A DNA stretch of 51,144 nucleotides, from NCBI GenBank assembly GCA_943329075.2, contig CALQCM020000030.1, positions 1 to 51,144 on the forward strand. The letters are read 5' to 3'. How positions within the stretch are numbered: position 1 is the first letter of the stretch; each line of letters opens with the position of its first letter. The notes beneath the pieces were generated by a model, which was not told where the DNA came from, ran no database searches, and worked only from the letters and a program-made list of their open reading frames with translations. Source of the stretch: Chitinophaga pinensis. Lineage in GTDB: Bacteria > Pseudomonadota > Gammaproteobacteria > Burkholderiales > SG8-41. Below, one piece after another: positions 33,768 through 42,946 of this stretch. The translations under genes were made by a program, and so were the position numbers.

Positions 33768-36733
33768 GACGCGCCTCCCGCCGTGCGCGCCGGCGCCGTG
33801 AACTGCGGCATTGCGACCTCCGCTTCGTCAGCCAGCGCGGCGCGGATGTTGACGCGCACGTCGTACCAGCCGGCCTGGCCGGTAATCGGATCGGAGTTCG
33901 AATAACGCGCACCGTCCTGCAGCGGCAGTTCTTCGGAGATCAGATGGTTGAGCAGAAAACCGCGCTGCGATTCATTGGCGTCCGCGCTCAGCGCCCACGC
34001 GCCCTTCGACTTGCCGATCGCGTTCCAGGTCCATACCGTGCCCGGCTCGACCGCCTCGCTGTAACGGCACATGCAGCGCACTTTGCCGTGCATCGACTCC
34101 ACCCACATCCAGCCGCCGTCGGTGATGCCCTGCGCCCCGGCAGTGCGCGGATTTACGTATAGATAATTGTGCGAGTGGATCTGCCGCAGCCACGCATTTT
34201 GCGAGTCCCACGAGTGGTACATCGCCATCGGCCGCTGTGTCACCGCATTGAGCGGATACGTTTCGAGATCCGTTGCCTGCGCTTCCAGCGGCGCGTAATA
34301 AAACGGCAGCGGATCGAAATATTTGTGCACGCGTTCGCGCTGCGCTTCAGGCGGCCGCCGCGTGTCGGGGCCGCGACCTTCGGCGGCGAGGCGAAACTTC
34401 TGCAAGACTTCGCAATAAATCTGGATCACCACCGGGTCCGGGAATTTGCGCAGCTTCATTTTCTGCGCCCACTCGTGATAACCCTGGTTCCAGTTGCGCA
34501 TCCACTGATGCTCTTCCGGCATCTTGTGGTGGTAAACGCAATTGTTTTTCGCGTACATCTCCCACTGGTCCGGATTCGGCTCGCCGACCAGTGACTTGCT
34601 GCCGTCCTTACCGCGCCAGCCGATGAGGAAACCCTGGCCCGAACCGGGTTCGGTTTCGAAGTTGACGATGAAGTCTTTATAACCGGTGAACTTTCGCGTG
34701 CCATCGGGCTTGGTGAAGGCCGGAAATTTTAAACGTGAAGCCAGTTCAACAATCACTTCCTGGAACGGCCGGCACTCGCCCTTCGGTTCGACCACCGGCA
34801 CCCGCACCGAATCGCAGGGGCCGTCGAATTCCGAAATCGGCCGGTCAAGCATCGACATCGTGTCGTAGCGTTCGAGATAGGTGGTGTCGGGCAGGATGAG
34901 ATCGGCAAATGCGGTGGTTTCGGATTCGAACGCATCGCAGACGATGAGGAAGGGGATCTTGTATTCACCATCGGCGTTCTTGTCGTTCAGCATGCGCCGC
35001 GCTTCGCTCGTGTTCATCGACGAGTTCCACGCCATGTTTGCCATGAACAGCATCAGCGTGTCGATCGGATACGGGTCGCCGCGCCACGCGTTCGTAATCA
35101 CGTTATGCATCATGCCGTGGATCGCCAGCGGATATTCCCACGAGAATGCCTTGTCAATGCGCACCGGCGAGCCGTCGGCATTGACGAAGAGATCGTCCGG
35201 CCGCCCCGGAAAACCAAGTGCGGCGCCGTCGAGCGGCATGTCCGGTTTCACCGCCTCGGGTTTGTTCGGATTGCGCGCGTAGACCGGCGGCGTGCTGCGC
35301 GGAAACGGCGCCTTGTGGCGGAAGCCGCCGGGGCGATCAATGGTACCGAGCAGCGACATCAGGATCGACAGCGTGCGCACGGTCTGAAATCCGTTTGAGT
35401 GCGCGGCGAGGCCGCGCATCGCATGGAAGGCGACCGGGTTTCCGGTCACGCTGTCGTGTTTACGCCCCCAACTGTCGGTCCAGGCGATCGGCAGCGTGAT
35501 CTTGTGGTCGCGCGCAGCGATACCGATTTCGCGCGCGAGGCCGCGGATTTTTTCCGCGGGAATGCCGGTGATCGCCGCCGCCCATTCGGGGGTCGAATCG
35601 CGCAGGCGTTCGCGCAGCAGCTCAAACGCCGGCTTTACTGGCGTGCCGTCGGCCAGCCGGTATTCACCGGTCAACGCGGGATCGGCCCCCTCGGTGTGAT
35701 TGACCACCGTGCGCTTCGAATGCCGGTCCCACCAAAGCTGGCTGTGGCGGCGGAAGGGATTCTTGACGACATCCTCGGCGTCGCAGACCATCAGGCCGAA
35801 TTCATTGCTCGCCGCATCGAGATTCACCAGATAACCGGCGTTGGTATAGCGCGCGAGAAAATCGCGATCGTAAAGCCCTTCGCGCACAAGCTCGTGACAC
35901 AGTGCCATCAGCAGCGCGCCGTCGGTGCCCGGCTTGATCGGCACCCACTCGTCGGCCACCGCCGAATAACCGGTGCGCACCGGGTTGATCGAGATGAAAC
36001 GCCCGCCGTCGCGCTTGAATTTCGAAATCGCGATCTTCAGCGGATTGGAGTGATGGTCCTCAGCGGTGCCGAGCATCACAAACAGCTTGGCGCGATCGAG
36101 ATCGGGCCCGCCGAACTCCCAGAACGAACCGCCGATCGTATAGATCATGCCGGCAGCCATGTTGACCGAACAGAAGCCGCCGTGCGCTGCGTAGTTCGGC
36201 GTGCCAAACTGGCGCGCGAACAAACCGGTCAGCGCCTGCATCTGGTCGCGGCCGGTGAATAACGCGAATTTTTTCGGATCGGTCGAACGCAGTTTGGCCA
36301 GACGTTGTTCAATCGTAGCCAGCGCCTCGTCCCACGAGATCGGCTCGAACTCACCGGCGCCGCGCTCGCTGCCCGCCTTGCGTTTGAGCGGCCGCGTCAG
36401 CCGCGCCGGCGAATTCTGCTTCATGATGCCGGCGGCGCCTTTGGCGCAGATCACACCCTTGTTGAGCGGGTGCGCCGGATTGCCGTCAATGTAACGCACC
36501 TCGCCGTCGCGCACCGTCACGCGTATGCCGCAGCGGCAGGCGCACATGTAGCAGGTGGTGGTTTTGACTTCAGTGGCGCCGTCGGACGCCTGAAAACCGG
36601 GTATCGGCTGGTTCACTTGCGGTAATGCCCGCAGCGACGTTGGAAACAGGATTTTTTCACCAGCCGATGCTATCAACATAAGCGGGGTTGCAGCTTCAGT
36701 TTTTTTTATGCCGCCATAACCGCTACCGCTCAA
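33764..36733 (-). CDS. soeA: Molybdopterin oxidoreductase catalytic subunit (SoeA-like, probable sulfite dehydrogenase)
   Basis: A 989-residue DMSO-reductase-family subunit. The N-terminal [4Fe-4S] motif C-x2-C-x3-C with a fourth Cys in GVICAKG is at about residues 61-98. It continues with molybdopterin-binding blocks (ALFTGRDQMQALTGLFARQFG, AHGGFCSVNMAAG, FADLILPDTTYLERYDTM) and the C-terminal dinucleotide-binding domain (AMYHSWDSQNAWLRQIHSHN). No twin-arginine signal exists, so the enzyme faces the cytoplasm, as known for SoeABC sulfite dehydrogenase. The start is a TTG at 36733 with AAGGG upstream; ATG 36679 is an alternative. Other substrates (tetrathionate, thiosulfate, polysulfide) are not excluded by sequence. 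Confidence 0.82.
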   Translation of the reverse strand: MSGSGYGGIKKTEAATPLMLIASAGEKILFPTSLRALPQVNQPIPGFQASDGATEVKTTTCYMCACRCGIRVTVRDGEVRYIDGNPAHPLNKGVICAKGAAGIMKQNSPARLTRPLKRKAGSERGAGEFEPISWDEALATIEQRLAKLRSTDPKKFALFTGRDQMQALTGLFARQFGTPNYAAHGGFCSVNMAAGMIYTIGGSFWEFGGPDLDRAKLFVMLGTAEDHHSNPLKIAISKFKRDGGRFISINPVRTGYSAVADEWVPIKPGTDGALLMALCHELVREGLYDRDFLARYTNAGYLVNLDAASNEFGLMVCDAEDVVKNPFRRHSQLWWDRHSKRTVVNHTEGADPALTGEYRLADGTPVKPAFELLRERLRDSTPEWAAAITGIPAEKIRGLAREIGIAARDHKITLPIAWTDSWGRKHDSVTGNPVAFHAMRGLAAHSNGFQTVRTLSILMSLLGTIDRPGGFRHKAPFPRSTPPVYARNPNKPEAVKPDMPLDGAALGFPGRPDDLFVNADGSPVRIDKAFSWEYPLAIHGMMHNVITNAWRGDPYPIDTLMLFMANMAWNSSMNTSEARRMLNDKNADGEYKIPFLIVCDAFESETTAFADLILPDTTYLERYDTMSMLDRPISEFDGPCDSVRVPVVEPKGECRPFQEVIVELASRLKFPAFTKPDGTRKFTGYKDFIVNFETEPGSGQGFLIGWRGKDGSKSLVGEPNPDQWEMYAKNNCVYHHKMPEEHQWMRNWNQGYHEWAQKMKLRKFPDPVVIQIYCEVLQKFRLAAEGRGPDTRRPPEAQRERVHKYFDPLPFYYAPLEAQATDLETYPLNAVTQRPMAMYHSWDSQNAWLRQIHSHNYLYVNPRTAGAQGITDGGWMWVESMHGKVRCMCRYSEAVEPGTVWTWNAIGKSKGAWALSADANESQRGFLLNHLISEELPLQDGARYSNSDPITGQAGWYDVRVNIRAALADEAEVAMPQFTAPARTAGGAS

Positions 36734-36794
36734 GAAAAGCCCTTTTCAACCGTTAAATAGAGCTAACCCGCATCGTTTGCAGAGGCCCGCCAAT

Positions 36795-37826
36795 ATGAAC
36801 AACATCGCACGAATTCTGGCCGCTCTGCCGGTCCTGGCGCTCGCCCTGACGACCACTGTCAGCGCCGAGGAGCATAAATCGGCGGAAAAACCCGCCGCAT
36901 CGGCAAAGGCCGCGCCAGCGATACCATCCTCCCCGGCAGCCCCCGCAACCGCCGCCGCCAAACCGGCTGCAACGATCGCGCCGGTTGCCACGCCCAAAAC
37001 CGCCGCCGCGGCACCCGTCGTCCGCGCACCCGCGGAACCGGTCGTGGCGCCGCGTCCACGCGCCAAACCCCAAAGCGCCGCGCCACAGCGCGTCGCACTG
37101 GCGACCACAGCCGTTGCGGAAAAAGCCGCCGAGCCGGCGGCACCTCCGCATACGCTGCACTGGTCGTACGAAGGCGAAACCGGGCCGCGGGCATGGGCAA
37201 AGCTGTCGCCGGAGTTCGCCAAGTGCGGCAGCGGCGAGCGCCAGTCGCCAATCGACATCCGCGACGGCATGAAACTCGACCTCGAACCGATCAGCTTCGA
37301 ATACCGGCCCAGCAATTTCAAAGTCATCGACAACGGCCACACCATTCAGGCCAATGTCGGCGGCTGGAACGCGATGCGCGTGATGGGGCGGCGTTTCAGG
37401 CTGGTGCAGTTCCACTTTCACCGGCCCTCCGAAGAAGCCATCGACGGCCGGCAGTTTGAGATGGTCGTCCATCTCGTGCACAAGGACAGCGAAGGCCGGC
37501 TCGGCGTGGTTGCCGTGCTGGTCGAGGGCGGCGCGCGGCAACCGGCGATCCAGGCGGTGTTGAACAACCTGCCGCTGGAAAAAGGCGAGGAAGTGCCCGC
37601 CGCAACCAATCTCGACCTGACGCAGATCCTGCCCGAGAACAAAAAATATTTTACCTACATGGGTTCGCTGACGACGCCACCCTGCAGCGAAGACGTGCTG
37701 TGGATCGTCATGCAACAACCGGTGCAGGCGTCGGCTGATCAGCTCAACCTGTTTTCGCGGATCTACCCGATGAACGCGCGCCCCATTCAGGCGGCGGGCG
37801 GCAGGACAATCAAGGAATCGAACTAG
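36795..37826 (+). CDS. Exported alpha-carbonic anhydrase with Ala/Pro-rich linker
   Basis: A 343-residue periplasmic enzyme interconverting CO2 and bicarbonate. A signal peptide (MNNIARILAALPVLALALTT, cut at VSA) is followed by about 90 residues of Ala/Pro/Lys-rich linker (AAPAIPSSPAAPATAAAKPA and similar). The catalytic domain spans about 120-343: HWSYEGETGP, GERQSPIDI, the zinc ligands in QFHFHRPSEE and VHLVHKDSEG, and the substrate-pocket SLTTPPCSEDVLWIV. The gatekeeper SEH of many bacterial enzymes is SEE here. The long linker suggests tethering or reach across the periplasm. It is divergent from soeA with a 61-bp shared region. Confidence 0.92.
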   Translation: MNNIARILAALPVLALALTTTVSAEEHKSAEKPAASAKAAPAIPSSPAAPATAAAKPAATIAPVATPKTAAAAPVVRAPAEPVVAPRPRAKPQSAAPQRVALATTAVAEKAAEPAAPPHTLHWSYEGETGPRAWAKLSPEFAKCGSGERQSPIDIRDGMKLDLEPISFEYRPSNFKVIDNGHTIQANVGGWNAMRVMGRRFRLVQFHFHRPSEEAIDGRQFEMVVHLVHKDSEGRLGVVAVLVEGGARQPAIQAVLNNLPLEKGEEVPAATNLDLTQILPENKKYFTYMGSLTTPPCSEDVLWIVMQQPVQASADQLNLFSRIYPMNARPIQAAGGRTIKESN

Positions 37827-37853
37827 GCCGCGGCCATTGCAGCCGGCGCAGAC

Positions 37854-38375
37854 CTATTTGATGTATTGCAGCAGTTGCGCGCTGGTCTGGCGCAGCCGCT
37901 GCGAGAGCAGCGTGACGAGCTTGATCAGTATCTTCGAACCCAGCCCCGGTTTGTCGTGGATGATGCGACCCATGTTGTCGCGCGTCAGCACGCCGAAGGT
38001 CGTGTTGCGCAGGGCGATGCAAGTGGCAAAACGCGGCGCGCCGTCAATCATCGACATTTCGCCCAGTGTGGTGCCGGCTTTCACCGACGTCATATATTGC
38101 TGGCCGCCGAGCAGGTTGGTCTTGTAGATATCGACTTCACCGTCGATCACCATCAGCATGTAATCGCCGGTCTCACCTTCCTGCAGGATGGTGTCCTTCG
38201 GCCTGGCCTTGTAGATATGCATATACGAGGCCAGCACCTCGATGTCATCGCGCGTGAACTCGGCAAAGAACTGCGAACGGCCGACAAGACCGAAGATGGC
38301 ACCGGCGTAGGCCGCGCCGTCGCCAAGATCCTCCAGTGACGCGAGCCGCTTGCGATCCGATGCCTGGTCTGCCAT
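37854..38375 (-). CDS. Cyclic-nucleotide-binding domain protein
   Basis: A 173-residue protein consisting mainly of one CNB domain (about residues 30-150): FFAEFTRDDIEVLASYMHIYKA, EGETGDYMLMVIDGEVDIYK, and the phosphate-binding cassette equivalent GTTLGEMSMIDGAPRFATCIA. The cassette carries the G-E and the R-x-A-T that hold the phosphate and ribose. There is no DNA-binding domain, unlike Crp, and no membrane helix. GGGAGAG precedes the ATG at 38375. It lies 43 bp after aroG. A class III cyclase is encoded in the same window (49574-50887). The partner it would regulate is unknown. Confidence 0.82.
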   Translation of the reverse strand: MADQASDRKRLASLEDLGDGAAYAGAIFGLVGRSQFFAEFTRDDIEVLASYMHIYKARPKDTILQEGETGDYMLMVIDGEVDIYKTNLLGGQQYMTSVKAGTTLGEMSMIDGAPRFATCIALRNTTFGVLTRDNMGRIIHDKPGLGSKILIKLVTLLSQRLRQTSAQLLQYIK

Positions 38376-38418
38376 CTGCCACTCTCCCGTCCTGCGGCGA
38401 AGTATTTCGCTGCGCTGG

Positions 38419-39489
38419 TTACTCGTCGGCCTCAGTGCGTTTGACGCGGCGTTTGCGCACGCCGTCGGCCAGGTTCTCGAGCAGTTTGTGCGTGTCCTCC
38501 CAGTTGATGCAGCCGTCGGTGATGCTCTGTCCATAGACGAGCGGCTTGCCCGGCAACAGATCCTGGCGTCCGGCTTTCAGATGGCTTTCGACCATGATGC
38601 CGAAAATGCGCTCTTCGCCGGCGGCCATCTGGCGCGAGATGTCGGCGCCGACGTCCATCTGTTTCTGCGCGTTCTTGCTTGAATTGGAGTGGCTGAAATC
38701 GACCATCAGGCGCTGCGCCAACCCGGCTTCGGCCAGCCCTTTGCCCGCCGCATCAACGTTGGCTGCATCGTAATTCGGCGCCTTGCCGCCGCGCAGAATG
38801 ATGTGGCAGTCCTCGTTGCCCGAGGTCGAAACGATCGCCGAATGCCCCTCTTTGGTGACCGACAGGAAATGGTGCGGCGCCTGCGCGGCGCGGATCGCAT
38901 CGACCGCGATCTTGATGTTGCCGTCGGTGCCGTTCTTGAAACCGACCGGGCAGGACAGGCCCGAGGCGAGTTCGCGGTGAATCTGCGACTCGGTGGTGCG
39001 TGCGCCGATGGCGCCCCACGACACCAGGTCGGCAATGTACTGCGGCGTGATCATGTCAAGAAATTCGCAGCCCGCCGGCAGGCCCATTTCATTGATGCCC
39101 ACCAGGAGTTCGCGCGCAATGCGGATGCCGGCGTTGATGTTGAAGCTGCCATCGAGCTTCGGGTCGTTGATCAAACCCTTCCAGCCGACGGTGGTGCGCG
39201 GCTTTTCGAAATACACGCGCATGACGATCAGCAGATCATCGGCCAGACGGTCGCGTTCGGCCTTCAGTTTCACCGCGTATTCGCGCACCGCCTTGACGTC
39301 GTGGATCGAACACGGCCCGGCGATCACCAGCAGGCGGTCGTCGGCACCATGCAATATGCGGTGGATCGCCTGCCGCGTGCTGTAGGTAACTTCGGCGGCC
39401 TTGTCGGAGAGGGGAAACTCGCGCAGGACTTCCGCCGGCGTCACCAGTTCCTTGATTTCAAGTATCCGTAAATCGTCTGTTTTCTGCAT
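38419..39489 (-). CDS. aroG: Class I DAHP synthase
   Basis: A 356-residue 3-deoxy-D-arabino-heptulosonate 7-phosphate synthase, the first enzyme of the shikimate pathway (phosphoenolpyruvate plus erythrose 4-phosphate). Signatures are LLVIAGPCSIHDVKAVREYA, YFEKPRTTVGWKGLINDPKL, NGTDGNIKIAVDAI and the metal/PEP-site VDFSHSNSSKNAQKQMDV. Length and the N-terminal extension match the AroF/G/H group with feedback control; which amino acid inhibits it cannot be told here. It precedes the CNB gene. Confidence 0.95.
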   Translation of the reverse strand: MQKTDDLRILEIKELVTPAEVLREFPLSDKAAEVTYSTRQAIHRILHGADDRLLVIAGPCSIHDVKAVREYAVKLKAERDRLADDLLIVMRVYFEKPRTTVGWKGLINDPKLDGSFNINAGIRIARELLVGINEMGLPAGCEFLDMITPQYIADLVSWGAIGARTTESQIHRELASGLSCPVGFKNGTDGNIKIAVDAIRAAQAPHHFLSVTKEGHSAIVSTSGNEDCHIILRGGKAPNYDAANVDAAGKGLAEAGLAQRLMVDFSHSNSSKNAQKQMDVGADISRQMAAGEERIFGIMVESHLKAGRQDLLPGKPLVYGQSITDGCINWEDTHKLLENLADGVRKRRVKRTEADE

Positions 39490-39599
39490 GTCAGGTCCGT
39501 TTAAACGCCGCTCAAAGCCAGCAAAATCAGCAAATTATAACGCAACTGCCGTCGGGACCCGCTGACCGACTCGCTTTGCGCCCAGGCCGGCGCGGCGCT

Positions 39600-40181
39600 T
39601 CACGCCGGCGCGCCCGCATCCAGCGCGCGGTAGCGCACCTCAACGATTTCCAACTCCTCGACGCCCCCGGGTGTGCGCAGCGTGACGACATCACCTTCGC
39701 GCGCCTTGTTGAGCGCGCGCGCCACCGGTGATATCCAGCTGATGTGGCCGCGCGCCGGATCGACCTCGTCCTGGCCGACGATGCTGACGGTGCGCTCAAC
39801 CCCCTTGCTGTCGCAATAGGTCACGGTGGCGCCGAAGAACACCTGGGCGACGCCGCTGCGCGCCGGATCAACCACCTCGGCGATATCGAGGCGCTGGGTC
39901 AGAAAGCGGATGCGGCTGTCGATCTGGCGCAGGCGGCGCTTGCCGTACTGGTAGTCGGCGTTTTCAGAGCGGTCGCCGTTCGACGCCGCCCACGTGACCG
40001 TTCTGACGACTTCGGGACGCTCGCGGTCGAGCAGATCCTGCAACTCGCTTTTCAGGCGCGCGTGTCCCGCCGGCGTGATGTAGTTTTTCGCACCGGCGGG
40101 CAGCGGCGGCAACGCGTTTTGTTCATCATCGTCCGCGGGCTGCGACGCGCGGTCGCGTTCAAGATCGGCGAGCTTGCGCAT
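39600..40181 (-). CDS. greB: Transcript cleavage factor GreB
   Basis: A 193-residue RNA-polymerase secondary-channel factor that rescues backtracked complexes. The coiled coil with acidic tip is clear (VTWAASNGDRSENADYQYGK, then RLRQIDSRIRFLTQRLD). The C-terminal globular part has VFFGATVTYCDSKGVERTVSIVG and ISWISPVARALNKAREGDVV, the GreB rather than GreA pattern. It carries about 30 extra residues (MRKLADLERDRASQPADDDE) before the start of the family at NYITPAGHARLKSEL; a later start cannot be excluded. It follows tldD by 13 bp. Confidence 0.93.
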   Translation of the reverse strand: MRKLADLERDRASQPADDDEQNALPPLPAGAKNYITPAGHARLKSELQDLLDRERPEVVRTVTWAASNGDRSENADYQYGKRRLRQIDSRIRFLTQRLDIAEVVDPARSGVAQVFFGATVTYCDSKGVERTVSIVGQDEVDPARGHISWISPVARALNKAREGDVVTLRTPGGVEELEIVEVRYRALDAGAPA

Positions 40182-40194
40182 GACTCTGCAACAG

Positions 40195-41664
40195 TTAAGC
40201 GGTGCCGCCGACCGTCAGATTATCGATGCGCAGCGTCGGCTGACCGACGCCCACCGGCACGCTCTGCCCTTCCTTGCCGCAGGTGCCCACGCCGGTATCG
40301 AGCGCCATGTCGTTGCCGATCATCGCCACGCGCGTCAGCACATCAGGGCCGTTGCCGATCAGTGTTGCGCCCTTCACCGGATAAGTCACCTTGCCGTCCT
40401 CGATCATGTAGGCCTCGGAGGCCGAGAAGACGAACTTGCCGCTGGTGATGTCGACCTGGCCACCGCCGAAATTCACCGCATACAAACCGTTCTTCACCGA
40501 AGCAATGATTTCCTGCGGATCGCGATCGCCGTTCAACATATAGGTATTGGTCATGCGCGGCATCGGGATGTGCGCAAACGATTCGCGCCGCCCGTTGCCG
40601 GTGACCGGCACGCCCATCAGGCGCGCGTTGAGGCTGTCCTGCATGTAATTCTTCAGCACGCCGTCTTCGATCAACACATTGCACTGCGTCGGATTGCCTT
40701 CGTCATCAACGTTGAGCGAGCCGCGTCGCGACTGGATCGTGCCGTCGTCCACCACGGTGACGCCGGGCGCGGCGACGCGTTCACCGATACGGCCACTGAA
40801 GGCCGAGCTGCCCTTGCGGTTGAAGTCCCCCTCAAGCCCGTGGCCAATCGCCTCGTGCAGCAGCACGCCGGGCCAGCCCGGCCCCAGCACCACGGTCATC
40901 GGCCCGGCCGGTGCCGGACGCGCGTCGAGATTGGTCAAAGCCTGTTCGACGGCTTTTTTCGCGTAATCGTCGAGCATGGCGTCGGTGAAGTAAGCGTAGT
41001 CGAAACGCCCGCCGCCGCCGGCACCGCCCTGCTCGCGGCGGCCGTCCTGCTCGACGATGACCTGCAGCGACATGCGTGTCAGCGGCCGCACGTCGGCAGC
41101 GGTCACGCCGTCGCTGCGTGCCACCATCATCACTTCATATTCACCGGCGAGGCTCGCCATCACCTGCGTCACGCGCGGATCAAGCGCGCGCGCCTTGCGT
41201 TCGATTTTTTCCAGCAAGGCCACCTTGGCCGCGTCATCAAGACTCGCCAGCGGATCACGCGGCACGTACAGATTATGGCCGCCACCGCGACGCGCAATCT
41301 GCGTGGCCGCGTTGCCGCCCTGGCGCGCGATGGCACGCGTGGCCTGCGCCGCCGAGGTCAGCGCGTTGAGGCTGATATCGTCAGAGTAGGCAAATGCGGT
41401 TTTCTCGCCGGTGATGGCGCGCACACCGACACCCTGGTCGATGTTGAAACTGCCCGATTTGACAATGCCTTCCTCGAGACTCCAGCCCTCGCTGCGGCTG
41501 TACTGAAAATACAGGTCGGCGTAATCGACCTTGTGCGCGAGCATCTCACCGAACACCTGGTCGAGCGCGTTCTGGTCGAGGGCGTGCGGCGCCAGCAGGG
41601 TCGCCTGCGCGGTATCGAAGGCGTTGGCGGCGGCTGCCGTTTTCACTGCGGTATCTTTGCTCAT
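40195..41664 (-). CDS. tldD: TldD zinc metalloprotease
   Basis: A 489-residue cytoplasmic protease of the TldD/PmbA family that acts with TldE on modified peptides and unstructured chains. [11 protein letters not shown] (residue about 265) is the zinc-binding HExxxH, and the C-terminal block ADVLTR-type region contains [19 protein letters not shown] with the conserved Cys. The N-terminal part has [20 protein letters not shown]. TldE (PmbA) is not in the window, as is common when the two are encoded apart. It shares a polarity block with the nitrilase upstream and greB downstream. Confidence 0.95.
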   Translation of the reverse strand: MSKDTAVKTAAAANAFDTAQATLLAPHALDQNALDQVFGEMLAHKVDYADLYFQYSRSEGWSLEEGIVKSGSFNIDQGVGVRAITGEKTAFAYSDDISLNALTSAAQATRAIARQGGNAATQIARRGGGHNLYVPRDPLASLDDAAKVALLEKIERKARALDPRVTQVMASLAGEYEVMMVARSDGVTAADVRPLTRMSLQVIVEQDGRREQGGAGGGGRFDYAYFTDAMLDDYAKKAVEQALTNLDARPAPAGPMTVVLGPGWPGVLLHEAIGHGLEGDFNRKGSSAFSGRIGERVAAPGVTVVDDGTIQSRRGSLNVDDEGNPTQCNVLIEDGVLKNYMQDSLNARLMGVPVTGNGRRESFAHIPMPRMTNTYMLNGDRDPQEIIASVKNGLYAVNFGGGQVDITSGKFVFSASEAYMIEDGKVTYPVKGATLIGNGPDVLTRVAMIGNDMALDTGVGTCGKEGQSVPVGVGQPTLRIDNLTVGGTA

Positions 41665-41694
41665 GCGTTTCCTGCGTTAAACATTGGATAGCGG

Positions 41695-41720
41695 GGCGCT
41701 TGCGCAATTGCGCAAGCGCC
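41695..41720. repeat. Perfect 26-bp palindrome between the nitrilase and tldD genes
   Basis: GCGCTTGCGCAATTGCGCAA is its left part; the 26-bp whole reads identically on both strands. It lies in the 65-bp gap after the nitrilase stop. As RNA it would fold into a 13-bp perfect hairpin without a U tract: a processing or attenuation element, or a DNA-binding site. Confidence 0.75.
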
Positions 41721-41729
41721 GGAGAACCT

Positions 41730-42611
41730 TCAGATACGGTGCAATATGCGGTGCTGCAGTGCCGGCAGGTTGCCGCGCAAGCGTTTCAGGTATTGCGGAT
41801 TGATGCCGGCGCTGACCACACCCGAACCGCGCGGCAGGCGGTCGAGCACCACGCCCCACGGGTCGACGATCATGCTGTCGCCATGCGTTTCGCGCCCGTT
41901 CAGATGATACCCGCCCTGCGCCGGCGCCAGCACATAGGCGAGGTTTTCAATGGCACGCGCGCGGATCAGTGTTTCCCAGTGTGCCTTGCCGGTGGTTTCA
42001 GTAAACGCCGACGGCACGACGATGATATCGACATCCTTCATCGCGCGGTAGAGTTCGGGGAAACGCAGGTCGTAACAGATCGACAGGCCGATGCGGCCGA
42101 ACGGCGTGTCCACCGTCTGCACGCTGTTGCCCGGCTGTATGGTGCGCTCTTCCGAATAATTCTCGTCACCCATGTTGAAGCCGAACAGATGCATCTTGTC
42201 GTAGCGCGCCACCTGTCTGCCCTTGTCGTCGTAGACGAGGCAGCTGTTGCGCACTTTTTTCGGATCGTCCGAGGCCAGCGGCACCGAACCGCCGATGATC
42301 CAGATTTTGTGTTCGCGCGCGGTCTCCGCCAAAAATTTCTGGATCGGCCCCTTGCCCTCCGCCTCGCGCACCCTGACCTTGTCGGTTTCCTGCAGGCCCA
42401 TGATGGCGAAATACTCCGGCAACGCAACCAGTCTGGCGCCCTGTGCGGCCGCCATCGCGATCAGACGCCCGGCTTCGTTCAGGTTGGCGCTGACGTTCGG
42501 TCCCGATGCCATCTGCACGCCGGCGATGCGCGCCCCCGCCGCAGCGGACACGGCGGTCACGTTCTTGTGCGGCCGCGCGCGGCCGACGGAAGAGGCTGGT
42601 TGGGTGGTCAT
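41730..42611 (-). CDS. Carbon-nitrogen hydrolase (nitrilase superfamily amidase)
   Basis: A 293-residue amidase of the Nit1/omega-amidase branch. The catalytic Glu-Lys-Cys triad is visible in ARLVALPEYF, YDKMHLFGF and LSICYDLRFPELYR. PSAFTETTGKAHWETLIRARAIEN is the family C-terminal signature. By analogy it may hydrolyse deaminated glutathione or omega-amides, a metabolite-repair role. The ATG at 42611 overlaps the stop of the 112-residue gene (ATGA); the longer open frame upstream is spurious. It lies in the conserved yhdP-tldD block. Confidence 0.9.
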   Translation of the reverse strand: MTTQPASSVGRARPHKNVTAVSAAAGARIAGVQMASGPNVSANLNEAGRLIAMAAAQGARLVALPEYFAIMGLQETDKVRVREAEGKGPIQKFLAETAREHKIWIIGGSVPLASDDPKKVRNSCLVYDDKGRQVARYDKMHLFGFNMGDENYSEERTIQPGNSVQTVDTPFGRIGLSICYDLRFPELYRAMKDVDIIVVPSAFTETTGKAHWETLIRARAIENLAYVLAPAQGGYHLNGRETHGDSMIVDPWGVVLDRLPRGSGVVSAGINPQYLKRLRGNLPALQHRILHRI

Positions 42612-42946
42612 TTCAATACTTCGATCTTCAGTGCCTCGTTGGGCTTGACGTCGTTGAGCAGGCTGATGCGCGCAGCATCCACGGCCAGCGTCATCAGCCA
42701 GGCGCGCAATTCCTCGGCCTGCAGCAGCGGATTCGGCCCGTAGCCGTGATGAATGACGATACGCGAACCCGGCTGCGCAATATGCAAACGTATCGCCTCG
42801 CGTATCTCGGCCTGCTCGAGCACCGTGCGCGCCGCACGCGGGCGGTCCCACAACTCGGGCGCGATCACCAGCTGCTCGGCGGCAAATACCGGCGCGGCAC
42901 AGAGGCACAGCAGAACCGCGCCGCCGAAGTGTTTAATTTTCCGCAT
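42608..42946 (-). CDS. Small exported protein, hypothetical, between yhdP and the nitrilase
   Basis: A 112-residue protein with a signal peptide (MRKIKHFGGAVLLCLCAAPV, cut at FAA). The mature part (EQLVIAPELWDRPRAARTVL...VIHHGYGPNPLLQAEELRAW) resembles the OmpA-like or peptidoglycan-binding periplasmic alpha/beta pattern with an EELRAWLMTLAVDAARISLL helix, but no known domain is certain. The ATG at 42946 shares a base with the yhdP stop (TGATG); a GTG at 42949 is the alternative. The overlap on both ends makes it part of the yhdP-nit transcription unit. Confidence 0.7.
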   Translation of the reverse strand: MRKIKHFGGAVLLCLCAAPVFAAEQLVIAPELWDRPRAARTVLEQAEIREAIRLHIAQPGSRIVIHHGYGPNPLLQAEELRAWLMTLAVDAARISLLNDVKPNEALKIEVLK

